Below, piece by piece: positions 51,175 to 63,885 of a stretch of DNA of 64,000 bases (the first letter of the stretch is position 1; each line of letters begins with the position of its first letter). The position numbers and the translations under genes were made by a program. This DNA is from Whitmania pigra (lineage: Eukaryota > Annelida > Clitellata > Hirudinida > Haemopidae), in assembly GCA_021613335.1 (NCBI GenBank), contig JAJTWR010000356.1:800001-864000 (forward strand). The letters run 5' to 3'. The notes under the pieces are model-generated. The model was not told the origin of the DNA and did no database searches. It was given only the letters and a program-made list of their open reading frames with translations.

Positions 51175-51365
51175 ATAACAGCCCGGCGACAAAATAGCCC
51201 AGGACGAACAAATCCCGTCAAAATAGCCCCGTCAAAATAGCCCGACGACAAAATAACTCAAGACAAAATAGCAACGTCAATGTATTTAAAATAATTTTGT
51301 GAGTTGAATACATTAATAATTTGAAACATATTTAACATGGTTAAATAAGATTTGATTGAATCTCA
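51175..51365. mobile_element. MITE-like element, right end missing or decayed (copy 3)
   Basis: Starts GTGACCCGTCATAACAGCCC like the copy at 33242, has about six minisatellite units, then an AT-rich middle (GTCAATGTAT... GAGTTGA) aligning with the copy at 20907. No right inverted repeat is visible. Confidence 0.7.
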
Positions 51366-51674
51366 AAGGTAGACATCAATCACTGATTGAAAATTGAATT
51401 TGTTAATTTATAATTATGCTTAGGACTTGAAAGACCAATGTTTTCAATTGTCTATAACTATTATTATTATTATATTATCATTATTATTATTTTCATTAAT
51501 TTTTCTATTTAATTCAATCTGGATGTAGAGGAGCGAATTAATATCAATTAATAATTTCGAATTTCATCTGACATTGACGTTGTAATGTCATCCAGGATGC
51601 ACCAAGATTGAGTCTAATTGACGTCGTTACGATGACTAACTTGGACAATTGTTTTGAGGAACTCCTATCGCTCA

Positions 51675-51704
51675 GCATCATCATCGTCATCGTCGTCGTC
51701 GTCG

Positions 51705-51757
<53 letters not shown>

Positions 51758-51788
51758 GTCATCGTCATGGACATCATCATCATCATCA

Positions 51789-51820
<32 letters not shown>

Positions 51821-51840
51821 GTCGTCGTCGTCGATGTCGC
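51675..51840. repeat. ATC / TCG / TCATCG microsatellite
   Basis: ATC and GTC units alternating in blocks. Confidence 0.9.
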
Positions 51841-52530
51841 TATTATTATCATCGTTGTCATAATTCCATTATTTCATCCCAAGCATGAAAATGTGTGCTT
51901 AATTTACTTGAATAATTTTCTTAAAGATATTATATTTTAATTATTATTTACATTTTTTTTCAAATTGGTTTTACAATAAATATTTTAGTTATAAATTTGT
52001 CAATTTGCTAAAATTGATGGTATATGATTAAAAATTAATTTCATTAATAATTTTTGATATATATTTACATCGTAAAATAATTTAATTTAATTCAGTTAAT
52101 TCAATAAACTTATTCGCAATAATCTAAATATAACCCAAATATAATTAACATCTGGAATAAATAAACAAATATATGACACTTGGAATATATTTTTAAAAAT
52201 AAATAGAAAAATTCTCTCCATCAAAATTAACTTGACCAACTCCAAGTGTCCCAAGAAAATATTTCCTTGATGCAAGAGAGTCTATTGAAGACTGAAGAAA
52301 TTGTGAAGGTTAACTAAAATTATGATTAATTTTATATTAAATATTATATTTAATAAAAACACAATTTATCTTTGAATATAATTTGTATACATACAATTTT
52401 ATATACAAAACATATATAATTTTTAAAGTTTGAAAATCAAAGTTTCTAAAAGTATTTTTTTATTATTTGATTTTAATGAATATTGAGTCATTTCTTTTTT
52501 TAACCAAATAATATGAGGAAATAAATATTT

Positions 52531-52634
52531 ATAATAAATAAATATTTAAATAAATATTAATAATAAATAAATATTTAAATAAATATTAATAATAAATAAA
52601 TATTTAAATAAATATTAATAATAAATAAATATTT
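52531..52634. repeat. 29-bp minisatellite, about 3.6 copies
   Basis: Perfect AT-only units start at 52531, 52560, 52589 and 52618. Confidence 0.92.
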
Positions 52635-54743
52635 ATTTCATCAAATAACCTTTTATTGAAACAACAAATAAATTATGAAATTACACAAATATTTAAAAAT
52701 ACCTTAAAAATAAGTGAAACTAAAATGAAATGTATAAAAGTCAATAAATTAAAACGACAGACTTGTTGGCAATGTTGTGAATGTTACTTGCAATCTCTGA
52801 CATAAAACTCGTCTGATGTCCGACAGATGGCGACCTCATTTCATTTCCTGTGATTGATTAACAAACCGTGAATTAAGGAATTCTCCGACAGGAGTGACGA
52901 TATAAACTCCTTCCTTATTCCTCCACTCCATCCATCTATCAATCCACTCGCTCTTTATACAACGATCCATCCATCCATTCTTCTGACTATCCATCAATCC
53001 ATCTGTCCATGCATCCATACATCTATCCGTTTGTCCGTCCATCCATCCATCTATTCATGCATCCATTCATATATTCAACCATCTATTCATCCATCTATCC
53101 ATTCATCAGTCCGTCCCTCCATCCACTTTCCATGGAATGAATATTTATCTTCAAAGTTCTGTCAGATGTTTACCATTTCTTGTGAAGTGGATGCTTCCTC
53201 GCACTGAAAGAATATCACGGGGAAGGCCAACGTCGTCGTCGTCGTCGTCTTCGTCATTATCGCCATCATCATCATCATCATCGTCGTCCTCATCATCATT
53301 ATCATCATCACCACCATCGTCATCGTCATCATCATCAGCAACACCTAATGGAAAGAACGATGAGTGAATGAAGTTCCATGGAAAAAAGTCTCCATCGACT
53401 GAAAGACAGACTCACCTCAACAGCGTCGATGTTGACAACAAAACCTTCCTCCATGTCAACTGCAACACGATGATCGATGGAAGAAGCGGAGGATGACGTG
53501 ATGGAAAGAATCGGTGCCAATACACATGACAATCTTGATACTACAGAGTATAATAACACATGTACTTGTTGTCGTAGTTGTTGTTGTTGTTGCTGCTGCT
53601 GTTGCTGTTGTTCTTGCTGTTGTTGTTGTCGTCGTCATCAATATACCAACGGCCGAGACACGTGACCTTAGAAATATCTCCGACTAATGAAGCGAGCCAC
53701 CGACATGTGAATCATTTGACGTGACCTTTAACCTCTGCCAGGGCCACTTTTGAACCTGAACATTTTTAAGTCACCACTTCTTTCCAGCAAAGAAGACCAT
53801 TAAGTTGCAACAAACGGAAAGAAGGCATTAGAGAAGCACAAACGACCCTGACACAACAACGTGTTCATTCAAGCGGAACAGAACACGTTTCTGGAAAATC
53901 TACTAATTTTTTCTCTCCTCCTGGCGGCTGTCCTCAGTTCGTGTGCCCGTGCAGAGATCATCATCATCATTATCATCATCATCATCATTATCATCATCAC
54001 TATCATCATCATCCTCATCATCATCGTTGTCGTCATCGCCGTCACATCTTATTAAGGACCTACCGGAATGAAATCACTTGCCTCCATTTCGTTGGTTGCA
54101 AAAAAAACCCAGAAATACTAATGATAAGAAAAACAATTTTAATAATAATAATAAAGTGTTGCTTTCATGAATTTTAAATGCATTTATTATTACGGATTTA
54201 GTTTAATCATATTAATGATTACTATTTATTTGATTAGTTTTATCGAATGTAATTTTTCTTTGAAATCTAGTTATAATTTTCCTTCCGTAGTAATTATGTA
54301 AGTCGGTCCTATTGTTAAAATCGTTGTTACAAATTAATAATTTAAATTTAATTAGATATAATTATTATTATAATTACAATTTGAAGTTGTCGTGCTTTAT
54401 TATTAGTAAAACTTTAATTATTTAAATATTTCAAGTGAAATCTGAAATATTTCTCGCCTGAAGCTTCCGCTAATCCGGAAAATTAATTTAAAAAGTTGAA
54501 TTATTGTCTCGATCTTGAATAATTTTATTGAAAATACTTTAATTATTAATTTATGACTTTCACCTATTACTAATATTATTCTTATTAAAATTGTTACTAT
54601 TTCTAACAAATTTCTTGCTTAATTATTGCCGTTTGTTAATTCATGAAATAATAATCTTTTCGTCAGCAGTTTGGTAACATTAATAGAAAATACAATGACA
54701 AAACAATGTAATCGCAGACAATAAAATATAATACAAAATAATG

Positions 54744-54807
54744 AAACGAATAATGAAATATGATTAAAAATAATAAAACGAATAATGAAATATGATTAAA
54801 AATAATA
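54744..54807. repeat. 32-bp tandem duplication
   Basis: Two copies of a unit starting AAACGAATAATGAAATATG. Confidence 0.85.
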
Positions 54808-55439
54808 AAAGATAATATCTGATGAAAATGGTCATGATTCATTTTTTAAAAATCAACTATCAAATTAACACAAATTAGTATTCATGACGACTCAATTTGC
54901 CGGGAAATGGGAGACCATAAATAAAAGTCACCAGCTTAAATTATTTGCAAATCCAAATGACGTTTTTTTTTTCTTATCTAAAAAAAATGCTTACTGAAGA
55001 AAATAATTTTGTGAAATTCCAACTAGTTCTTCGCCATCAGTTCATTTCGAACAGTTATAGTGTCACCACCATTATCCCTATCATTATCATCACATTGACT
55101 TTATTATCAATAGTATCATATTAACTTTATTGTCAATATTATCGTATTAACTTTATCATCAATATTATCGTACTAACTTTATTATCATATTAACTTATTA
55201 CTTCTATCTACAGGCTTCATCACAATCATCCCCAGTCCAGTCATTGTCTTCACGAATCAGACACGCCTTGGAAAAGTGTAAAAGTGGAATATGAAGTGAT
55301 GAAATCCAATTAGTCTGACATTCAGAAGTTGTTGATGGAAATTCTCAACAGAACCAGCCTGAGTGATTTATTGGGAACCTTTATCTTGCTCTACAGTTCC
55401 AGGATTGATGGGACTTTTATGCACGACTACGAACATTTA

Positions 55440-57600
55440 AGGCCCCGCCTTTCACGGCTTACTGGGTCGCCTCGTAGACCAGGGACCCGGCGGTGCGGGA
55501 CCAGTTTCGATCCCTGCCAACTCCCCGGCACGAACGTGTTGTTTATGCGGTCTCCTCCGTCCGAGATTTGAAAAGAATTCTAAATTTCTCGACCACGAAG
55601 CAAGTCGGAAGGTTGGAGTAAAAACTGAAGAACAAAAAAAAAGAAGGAGGAAATATGAAATGAGGAATGGGGGAGATAATCCGAGGGTGAGAGTCACAGA
55701 AAGAGGTTTCTTTATCGCCCGACCAGGGACCGACATGATCGCCCTATGGTCCCCCCCAGGGACGGATGATACAATTTCTTGAGTACTTCATTTGCCAAAC
55801 ATTCCGTCGAAACGAAGGTTTAAGTAGCTCACGAACATAAATCTGCCTTTCCACAAAGACTTTCCATGCAGTTTCCAGGATCCAAGGCGTGGCAATTACT
55901 CCTTGATGGATGACGCGGCACCTTACAAGTTAACTGTTATTATTATTATTATTTATCATCATTATTGTTGTTATTAATGTTTTTTTTTACTATTGCTATT
56001 ACTATTTTCAATATTATTATTATTAATTATTATTTATTCTCTGATGAACGCCTTCTTCTTTTGGTGTTTTATTTTACTAAATGCGATATTATTAATAACG
56101 ATGAATCTGTTAGGAAGTAATTATTTATTTAAGCTTGAAATATTTAATAATGTGTTTAGAAGTTAATTTTGAATTACTTTGGCAATTTTAACAATATCAC
56201 TGTTAAATATCAGTAATATGTAATTACATGAACAAAGAGCAGATTTTGTTGAAATATTATTTTTAAATGATAAAAGAACGCGACAGCGATCCGAAATCCC
56301 TCGTGTGTTATGATAACCACAAAGTGCCAAGAAATTTTACGTTTCTCAATTTTACTTCCCGGTGCTAGTGAATCAACGCATGGCGATGCATGCATGCACC
56401 GCGGAAGATGAATTGGAGTGAGGCTTCCATCGAATTAAGATGGCTGCATTTTGTTTTCCATTTTGAAATTCGGAAATTGTTTTGGGAACGTGGGCGAAAC
56501 TGATGCTCCGAAAGTGCCGAATGAAAGGAACGATTTGCTAATGAGTTGGACACATGAGCATGACGGATGGCCGTGACGGGGGTGGTGAACAGAGGGGGTT
56601 CGGTTGGAGGTGGGCAGTACGTGGGTGGATGATAAGAAGGGTGGATGAATCGACGGATTACAGGATGGAGATTTTCATCCATAAACACGCAGTTGTACGC
56701 AAATGCAAGACTCTCGCTAATAGGTTTCGCCCCGGGCTCTGCTTCTCGGATTACGCGCACATCCGTCAACCGGGTCTCATTAGCAGGTTTAACATGCATT
56801 TATTCATATCTCGTATGTATTATAATCAGACGTTTCCAAATGTCCTCGCTGGCGCTTTTCAAGTGGGAAATTTTCCGACACTGAGATATGCTGTTTCCAT
56901 GTGCTAACGAAATCTAATGGATTTCATTCAGGACTTTAAATGATTCAATTTCAAGTCGTTTCAATTAAGAAATGTTTCATCGATTCGCCGTCCAATGAAA
57001 CTCGGACGCAAAGCAACCGCCAAAAATGGAAGACAATTTTCCAGTCGAATATCTGCTGTTGAGGCACTGGATGATCGTACATCAAGAAACGGAGATTTCG
57101 GGAGCCAACTTGTTCTGCGCTAAGATGCGCTAGAATCCTAATGGCGTCGTATCTAGCGGTAAGCAGACCGGATAAAAATGTTCAGAATCGATGGAAACGT
57201 TGCGCACGTTAAGGTTGCTGGTTCTTGGCGCCGCAGGTGCAAGCGTCAATTTTTTTTTTTTTTTTTTGTAGGCGCTCTCAGTCATCGACCGCGATCGTCT
57301 TGCAATAAGGAGCGGCGCTAGAAGAAGGAAGTGCAAGTTAAATGGCGCTTGCAAACCGAACGTATAATCATCGGTGACAAATTTCTAAATCGATGGGTCT
57401 GGTTTCTGGATTTGCCGGTTTAAATTTTACGTTCCTCGTCCGAATTTCATGGCCGATATTGAAACGTACTGCAGTCAATACGTTGATTCGATGTCGACGC
57501 CAGACTCCAGCAAATTGTGGAGCGCATAATCCTCGAAAAGCGCTAATGAAAATACCCGAAAACGAATACGATTTTTACTTTGCTTGGGCGCCTTCGTAAA
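55440..57600. other. GC- and CpG-richer island of unknown nature
   Basis: Stands out from the AT-rich flanks. It contains a possible Pol III box B (GTTTCGATCCC, 55503-55513), a 144-codon minus-strand frame (56365-56799) and several shorter CpG-rich frames on both strands, for example MKLGRKATAKNGRQFSSRIS from about 56996. No known gene family is recognised. Confidence 0.4.
56365..56799 (-). CDS. Hypothetical 144-codon open frame
   Basis: ATG at 56799, stop TAG at 56365, no repeat content (MHVKPANETRLTDVRVIREA...), Pro-rich middle, no membrane segment or known motif. The opposite strand is also open over part of this (56554-56907), which weakens the case. Function unknown. Confidence 0.25.
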   Translation of the reverse strand: MHVKPANETRLTDVRVIREAEPGAKPISESLAFAYNCVFMDENLHPVIRRFIHPSYHPPTYCPPPTEPPLFTTPVTAIRHAHVSNSLANRSFHSALSEHQFRPRSQNNFRISKWKTKCSHLNSMEASLQFIFRGACMHRHALIH

Positions 57601-58930
57601 TAATTTAACCAGTAGCTGAGCAGGGAGGGTTGTTGGGTAATTCAATGGGTGGTATTGAGGGTGTGTGGTCAGTCGATGGTGGGTAGTAGTAGATGGATGA
57701 TTGGTGGTTGGTGGGTGGCGATTGGTAGTTGATAATTAGCGGTATGGTTGGCGGTGACTGGTTATGATTCATCTTTGTGCCTCTGAAAACAATCATTGAT
57801 GAGGCAATGATGATGGAGCTAAGGAAGTATAAATAGTTTTGGTAACGATGGCGTGGGATGTTCAAGAGAAACTCTGACTTCTAAATGTTCTCATTGTTGA
57901 TGCAAATGACGAATGGACTTAGTTCTTTGGAGTTTATGTCATTTGTTAGATGTCTTTAAGATGATTAATGCTTCCTCCTTTTAGCTTAGTTCTCCGTTGT
58001 CCTTTCTTGAATTTTCTGCAACAAAAAAAAAAATGAAAAGATTTCCGAGCATTGGAAATGGATTCTCCGCTCGATTCGTTTGCCGTGATTTAGATAAATC
58101 TAGACTCTCCTGCTGACAACTAATTGAATCAGTCTTGTAATTCCGTTGTACTGACATTCACTCAACAACTTTTTTAAACAAGGGGAACGTCATTTTCAAT
58201 CGGGAAAAGAGGTTTCATTCTGGAGACTTCGGAAAGGAAATTTGGACGACAAACTCAAACTGGAAACGCTGGAAAACCTTTCTTCTTCTCTTCCAAACCA
58301 ATGACTTTCAGTTCCAGTGTGAAACTATGAACACACGAGGGGTTCTACATGAATCATTATCGCATTTTTTTGAATAAATGCGTGTTTTATTGCTCTTTTC
58401 TCGACAGCCTGTAGCGAATGTTGTGCTTTTCTCGTAAAATACAATCACCCTCAAGCCCTTGTTCAAATCTTCCCTCCTCGCGTGCAAACTCTTCCACCAG
58501 AAGGATTATAATCACCATCAGCATCATTATTATCATCATCATCATCTGAATCAAGCCATGATTTTGTTTATGATTAATGATACTTTATCGAATCAAGTAC
58601 ATAAAAAGCAACAACATAATTAAGCAATAAAAGAAGCTAAAATAAAATAAATCAGAATTTAGCCTTAAGGAAGTGCGAAATTCCACTATAAGACTGACCC
58701 TTATCAAATTAATAGAACGTATCACAGTCGAACAGCATGAGCAATTAATTAATCAAAAAGTGACAAAATATCATTACCAGAATTATCGGTAAAATATCAA
58801 GCTTCGATATATCGCAGGAGTTAAATACACGGCATCATTCAGTATTTAACTACCCAATTAATTGATTATTTATTTAAATTTTATTTTCTCGATTGAACCA
58901 TTCAAAAAAATAGAGCAATATTATTTTCGT
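57601..58930. other. Intergenic, no gene seen
   Basis: Begins with a degenerate TGGTTGG-type stretch, then ordinary AT-rich DNA with nothing recognisable. Confidence 0.5.
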
Positions 58931-58939
58931 CGTCACTTA

Positions 58940-59465
58940 AGACTTAGATTGGGGTTCAAATCCATGAAGCGCCTGAGACGTTGCGTTCACATAACACGCA
59001 CCAGTGAACAGACTCGGTTGAGAATATAATTTTATTTTTCACGGATGAGAAGAATTTGACGAAAAGATTAGAGAATTAAAAACCTTTTTAAAAAAACAAC
59101 AACAACAACAAAAACAAGATGATTGCAGCAAGTAAAATGTTCGGTTGAAATATTTCATCTGCGTGCTTGTTGTCGTTTCTAGGCAATAAAATTATTATAA
59201 ACGGAAATTGTTCCGAGAGGTCATATGAATGAAAGGTCATTCGAAAGGTCACATCAAAAGCTGGCATGTTGCATGCAGTTTATGAAAAATAAAGAAAATG
59301 TTTGAGTCTGACAAAATATGGCGGAGAAGAATTTACAAATAATTAATAAATAATTTAACTGAACAAGTAAATTTTTTGTCTTCAAAACAAAACAAAGTAT
59401 TGTTATTTTTACTAATGTTCATTTTCATCTACACATCTCTCGACACATCTGCAAATATTTTCAAA
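58940..59465 (-). repeat. Segmental duplication block 1, copy A
   Basis: Aligns with 63180-63640 over most of its length (shared AACACGCACCAGTG, GAGAAGAATTTGAC, TTTCTAGGCAATA, GTCTTCAAAACAAAACAA), with many small differences. It includes a box B-like GGTTCAAATCC at 58953-58963, so a SINE may be embedded. Confidence 0.8.
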
Positions 59466-59564
59466 GTTTTGTTTGAGTGTAGTGCATTTATTAATTTATT
59501 TACTTAATAGGAATATGTAACAAAAAGCACTTAAGGTATAAATATTTAATCGACAAAATAGAAA

Positions 59565-60032
59565 ATGTTCAAAGACACTAAGTCAATTCCATCCCTGGCA
59601 TCGTATCCTTATATGGAGAGACTGAGGTTGCTTAAACTTCCAACCTTGGAAAGGCGGCTACTGTTTGCTGATTTAACATTTAAAATATTACATGGCTTAA
59701 CTAAATCCTCCTTAAATATACTCCCTCACTGCTCAAAACTAGAAGACACTGTAACTTAAACAAAGTAATTATTCACAGATAGTGTTAAGTTCTCCTTTTG
59801 CAATAGAATTGTAAAGCCATGGAACGCATTTCCAGGTGATGTCGTTGAATCAACCACGGTCTCCCGTTTTAACGCAATAATACGTGACCTTGACTTTAGT
59901 CGTTACTTAAATTACATTTAATTTACATATAATATAATAACTATATAATAATTTATATGCTGCCTTTGTGTACATGCCGGTCGATGCTTTTGTTTTGCAA
60001 TTGTGTTAGTGGTAACAACTGGGCCCTTTAAT
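59565..60032 (+). mobile_element. 3' part of a non-LTR retrotransposon
   Basis: Frame starting MFKDTKSIPSLASYPYMERL gives the conserved LLKLPTLERRLLFADLTFKI block. A broken second frame (CNRIVKPWNAFPGDVVEST) follows, and the 3' end matches 17887-18120. It interrupts segmental duplication copy A and is absent from copy B. Confidence 0.85.
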
Positions 60033-60079
60033 TGTCGCCGCTCGCAATAGTTTCTATTACCACTCCCTTAAGTGCCTTT

Positions 60080-60152
60080 TATTATTATGATTATTATGAT
60101 GATGATGGTGATTATGATTATTATTATGATGATGATGATGATGATGATGATG

Positions 60153-60233
<81 letters not shown>

Positions 60234-60236
60234 CAT
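60080..60236. repeat. GAT / ATT compound microsatellite
   Basis: ATT/GAT mix, then GAT, then ATT, next to the 3' end of collagen-like copy A. Confidence 0.92.
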
Positions 60237-60435
60237 TTAAGTAACAGATATCTAATTAATTAGTTAACTTCTGAATACAAATGAACATCATTCTAAAAAT
60301 AGAAAATCAATTAGCTGATGAATGTTGTTGCTTCTTCTCTTTCCTCTTGAGCTGTAATTTTGTAAAATTCGTGATCAAAATTTATATAACCACTGGGTCC
60401 GGGTAAGCCCATTTCTTTCTGAATACCTACGGGAC
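60236..60435 (-). repeat. Segmental duplication block 2, copy A
   Basis: Aligns with 63788-64000. Includes the last collagen-like exon and about 75 bases of 3' flank (TCTGAATACAAATG, AAAAATAGAAAATCAATTAG). Confidence 0.85.
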
Positions 60436-60648
60436 CTTGGAATGGGGAAAATTTGAAGTAAGCTTTATCACTTTTTTTAGTCGTTTGGAAGTTATTTCCA
60501 TGTTTATTATAAAGTTTAATTTAATTTCGTTAGTAGGCCATTCCTCGAAGATAATGTAATTAAATTAAAATTTAAAAAATCCAATCATCTGAGATTTTCT
60601 TTAAGCCGATTTAAAATACACAATTAGTTTGCGGCAGTCAAAAGTCAC

Positions 60649-60680
<32 letters not shown>

Positions 60681-62356
60681 TAAATTATAAATTATTGAAA
60701 ACTACGCAATGATTCCCAAGGCCTGAGGCTAATCCAACGATTGGTGGATGATAGAGAACCCTTGCATATTTTATTCGACTCAATAAATCCCTTTCAAAGC
60801 AGATCTATTGAACCTTACATCGGCGGTCGGTTCCTTGGGGTGATGTTAAAATGCGCCATTAATTTCAGATAAGATTTCTCCCCATATATTGGAATTAATA
60901 TCTTTCTTCTGAGTTTGAATGCGACATGAATCTCATAATCGATTGATGGAAATATATACCCGAAATGCCTTAAAACCCGGATGACCTGGGTTTCCTATTT
61001 GAGGAGTCCTTGGTTGGCCCCTTATATCAGTGACGAGACTATCCAGTTTTCTGGGATTTCTTTAACTGCATATATCTTTAAACTAGCTGAGTATGAATAT
61101 TTTTTTTTATTTGTGGATGTCACATTCAGCATTCACATCAATAAGTTTTTTATAATTTAATAACCTCTTAAAGTTTTCAAATATTAATATTAATTATTAC
61201 AATTCTGTTTATTTATCTTAAGGAATCAACAGATCAAAAGATCAAAAGACGAGTTCAACTTTGCTTTCTGTTTAATGCAATTATTACTCTTAAATTCACT
61301 GCTTTAATTGTAACACTTGTTTATAACAACATTAGTACAATAAGATATTTTATTATCTGGCCTTAATTACCTTCTTCGGAGTCACGTACGACATGCATAA
61401 CAACAATGAAGAACGGTATCCTGATAAGAAGCAATTAGGACCACTGTACGGATTTATTGGTCAGGGCGAAGGGGCAAGAAAACCAAATTCGTTCGTCAAA
61501 TCCTACGCGATCGTTCGTTCAAATGCCGTCGAAGTTTCAACAAAATTTCACGCCAAACGCGTCTTAAAGGAGAGGTCGTCCTGACTCGTTATAAAAAGTT
61601 TCATTGAAATAGACATAGAAATAAATGAGGCGTTATTTTAAAAAAGAAAAAATGAACAGAAAAGAACTCTCAACTTAGTTAGAAAGTTCGCTTCCTTTAT
61701 TTTATTTTAAAATTTATTTTTTAAGTCACCTTAATAATCATATTCTTAATTTCAACTTATAATAAATCATTTGTTTTTACATTAAATGTAATTTAAATTC
61801 CATTCTAAAATAATAAAGCTGCCTGTTGTTGTAGCTTAAAACAGTTGCTCTATCAAAACTCATTGTTGCTTTGAATTCCCTGTAAACCAGGCATTCTGGA
61901 AGCGCCTCGGGAACCTTCATCCCCTATCACCACTCTAGGTAACCCTGGTTGTCCAGGTTACAAGGTGAACCCAGTGATCCAGGAGCTCCTAGAGCAGACT
62001 GGAAAAATATTTTTAAACCATTATTTCTATTCGTTTTATTATTAATACTCTGGCAGAAAATTCTTTAAAAGCTTAAAAAATCATTTTGAATGAGAATAAC
62101 GCCTCGAAATTTGTTAATGAAATAAAAAAATTATTCAGAACAAGTGAATGATGGAAAAAATGATTGAGTGATTGAGCGACTGAATGAAGGAATGATTACT
62201 TGACCCTGATGACCCGGTGAACCCGGAAGGGCAGCTGGTTCCTAAATAAGAAAAAAGTAAGAACTTTTTAACAAAATTTTCCAATTACTTATCCATGAAA
62301 TACTCCAGTGCTTAGATGGAAAGTACTTACCAGGGGTCCTGGTGTGCCAGGGACTC
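60311..62356 (-). pseudogene. Collagen-like gene, tandem copy A, degenerate
   Basis: Minus-strand exon-like blocks: 62331-62356 (VPGTPGPL, donor GTAAGT), 62200-62241 (EPAALPGSPGHQGQ), 61888-61998 (GAPGSLGSP then broken), 60960-61020 (IGNPGHPGFKAFR) and terminal 60311-60435 (MGLPGPSGY...). The Gly-X-Y pattern is clear, but the 61888-61998 block has at least two small deletions giving stops, Gly is replaced at several repeat positions, and the last exon carries about 11 extra bases compared with copy B and so ends in a different frame. It is best read as a decaying duplicate. Which collagen family it came from cannot be told. Confidence 0.65.
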
Positions 62357-63179
62357 CTGGCCCGGACGTAAGCAATAGGATGGTTGTCAAATAAGCCCTT
62401 GAGAAATAAATAGAATTAATACATTGTATTACATATTAAGTATTTTTAATTATTAGGATTCTGTGCTGGATTCTCACACCTGTCAAAATGATAAATTTAT
62501 TGAGCGATTGAATTAATATTTAATTTAACAATTTTTGTCGAAAATAATGCGGAATATAATGCTTCTAATTTTTTTTTTTAATTTTAGAAAGAAAATTTTA
62601 AACGTTGAAGATTGAATGACAGAATAAATGAAATAATGGCATTTGAAATGTTGATTAAAAATGCTGAGTGAACGAATGGAAGAATTAATTAATAAGTGAA
62701 TACATAATTAAGTCAATGGGTGGATGAGATAATTAAATAACGTTATAACGAACGTAACTTTAGCAAATAATGTTTTTTTTATAAATCTATAATTAGTAAA
62801 TTAATTTTGTTATTATTAAACAAATTAACAAATTACTATTAAATGTACATATATCAATCGACAATTTTAAAAAGCATTTAAAAGCATTTTAAAGCTCTAT
62901 CGAACACATTTAAAAAATAAAAATCTCATTTTTCCATCGTTCACAATTCCATAAGTTTGCAAAAGAAGCTGCTGTTTTGGACCTCAATAATTTCTTAAAC
63001 AATATGATTTATCATTTTATTTTGGACCAATTAATTAACCTATTAAATATGATTATGACTGATTTTGAGGAATGTCCGGCATCCGTTAGGTTATATTTAT
63101 CTATAACTGACACGTTGTTTAAAATTTTATTTTCCAGACCAAAACAATCAAAACTCAAGCAAAATTATCATCGTCGATT

Positions 63180-63639
63180 TCATCATTCAGATGGGGTTTA
63201 AATCCAAGCCGCACCTAAAACATGCTCTCACACAACACGCACCAGTGGACAGATTCTGTTGAAATTATTTTGTTTTTCACGAATGAGAAGAATTTGACAA
63301 AAAAAATCCTGAATTTAAAACTAAATGCGCGATTGTGCGAAGTAAAATGTGCTATTGAAATGTTCGTGTATTGTCTGTCGTTGCTGTTTCTAGGCAATAC
63401 AATTATAATGAACCGAAATCATTCCGAAAGGTCATAATAAAGGTCAGCATGCAACATGCAGTCTCTGAGAATTGTTGAATGTTTAATCTGACAAAATATT
63501 TGTCAAATATCCTTCACAGAGGAACATTCACAAATAATTTAACTGAACAAATAGATTTCTGTCTTCAAAACAAAACAAGGGATTGTCCTTGTTATTCTTC
63601 ATCATCTTCATCTATTCTCCCGACCTTCTGCGAATATTA

Positions 63640-63640
<1 letters not shown>
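63180..63640 (-). repeat. Segmental duplication block 1, copy B
   Basis: Counterpart of 58940-59465. It lacks the retrotransposon found beside copy A and passes straight into the ATT array. Confidence 0.8.
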
Positions 63641-63785
<145 letters not shown>

Positions 63786-63787
63786 TT

Positions 63788-63853
63788 ATTATTATTACTT
63801 AAGTAATAGATATATAATTAATTATTATTACTTAAGTAATAGATATATAATTA
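63788..63853. repeat. 33-bp direct duplication
   Basis: Two perfect copies of a unit containing CTTAAGTAATAGATATATAA. Copy A of the segmental duplication has a single diverged version. Confidence 0.9.
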
Positions 63854-63885
63854 ATTGGATTATCTCTGAATACAAATGGACATCA

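Larger units (their letters stand above)
51841..55320. other. Repeat-rich, gene-poor stretch
   Basis: Contains a 29-bp minisatellite (52531-52634), ATCC repeat (52920-53125), ATC/GTC repeat (53235-53340), GTT repeat (53570-53635), ATC repeat (53955-54035) and a 32-bp duplication (54744-54807). A minus-strand frame ending DMEEGFVVNIDAVE at a perfect GTGAGT donor (53414-53409) may be an exon, but I could not join it to a neighbour. Confidence 0.45.

Noticed and set aside
58953..58963. tRNA gene with box B GGTTCAAATCC
   Set aside because: No box A or cloverleaf around it; more likely a SINE remnant shared by the duplicated block.
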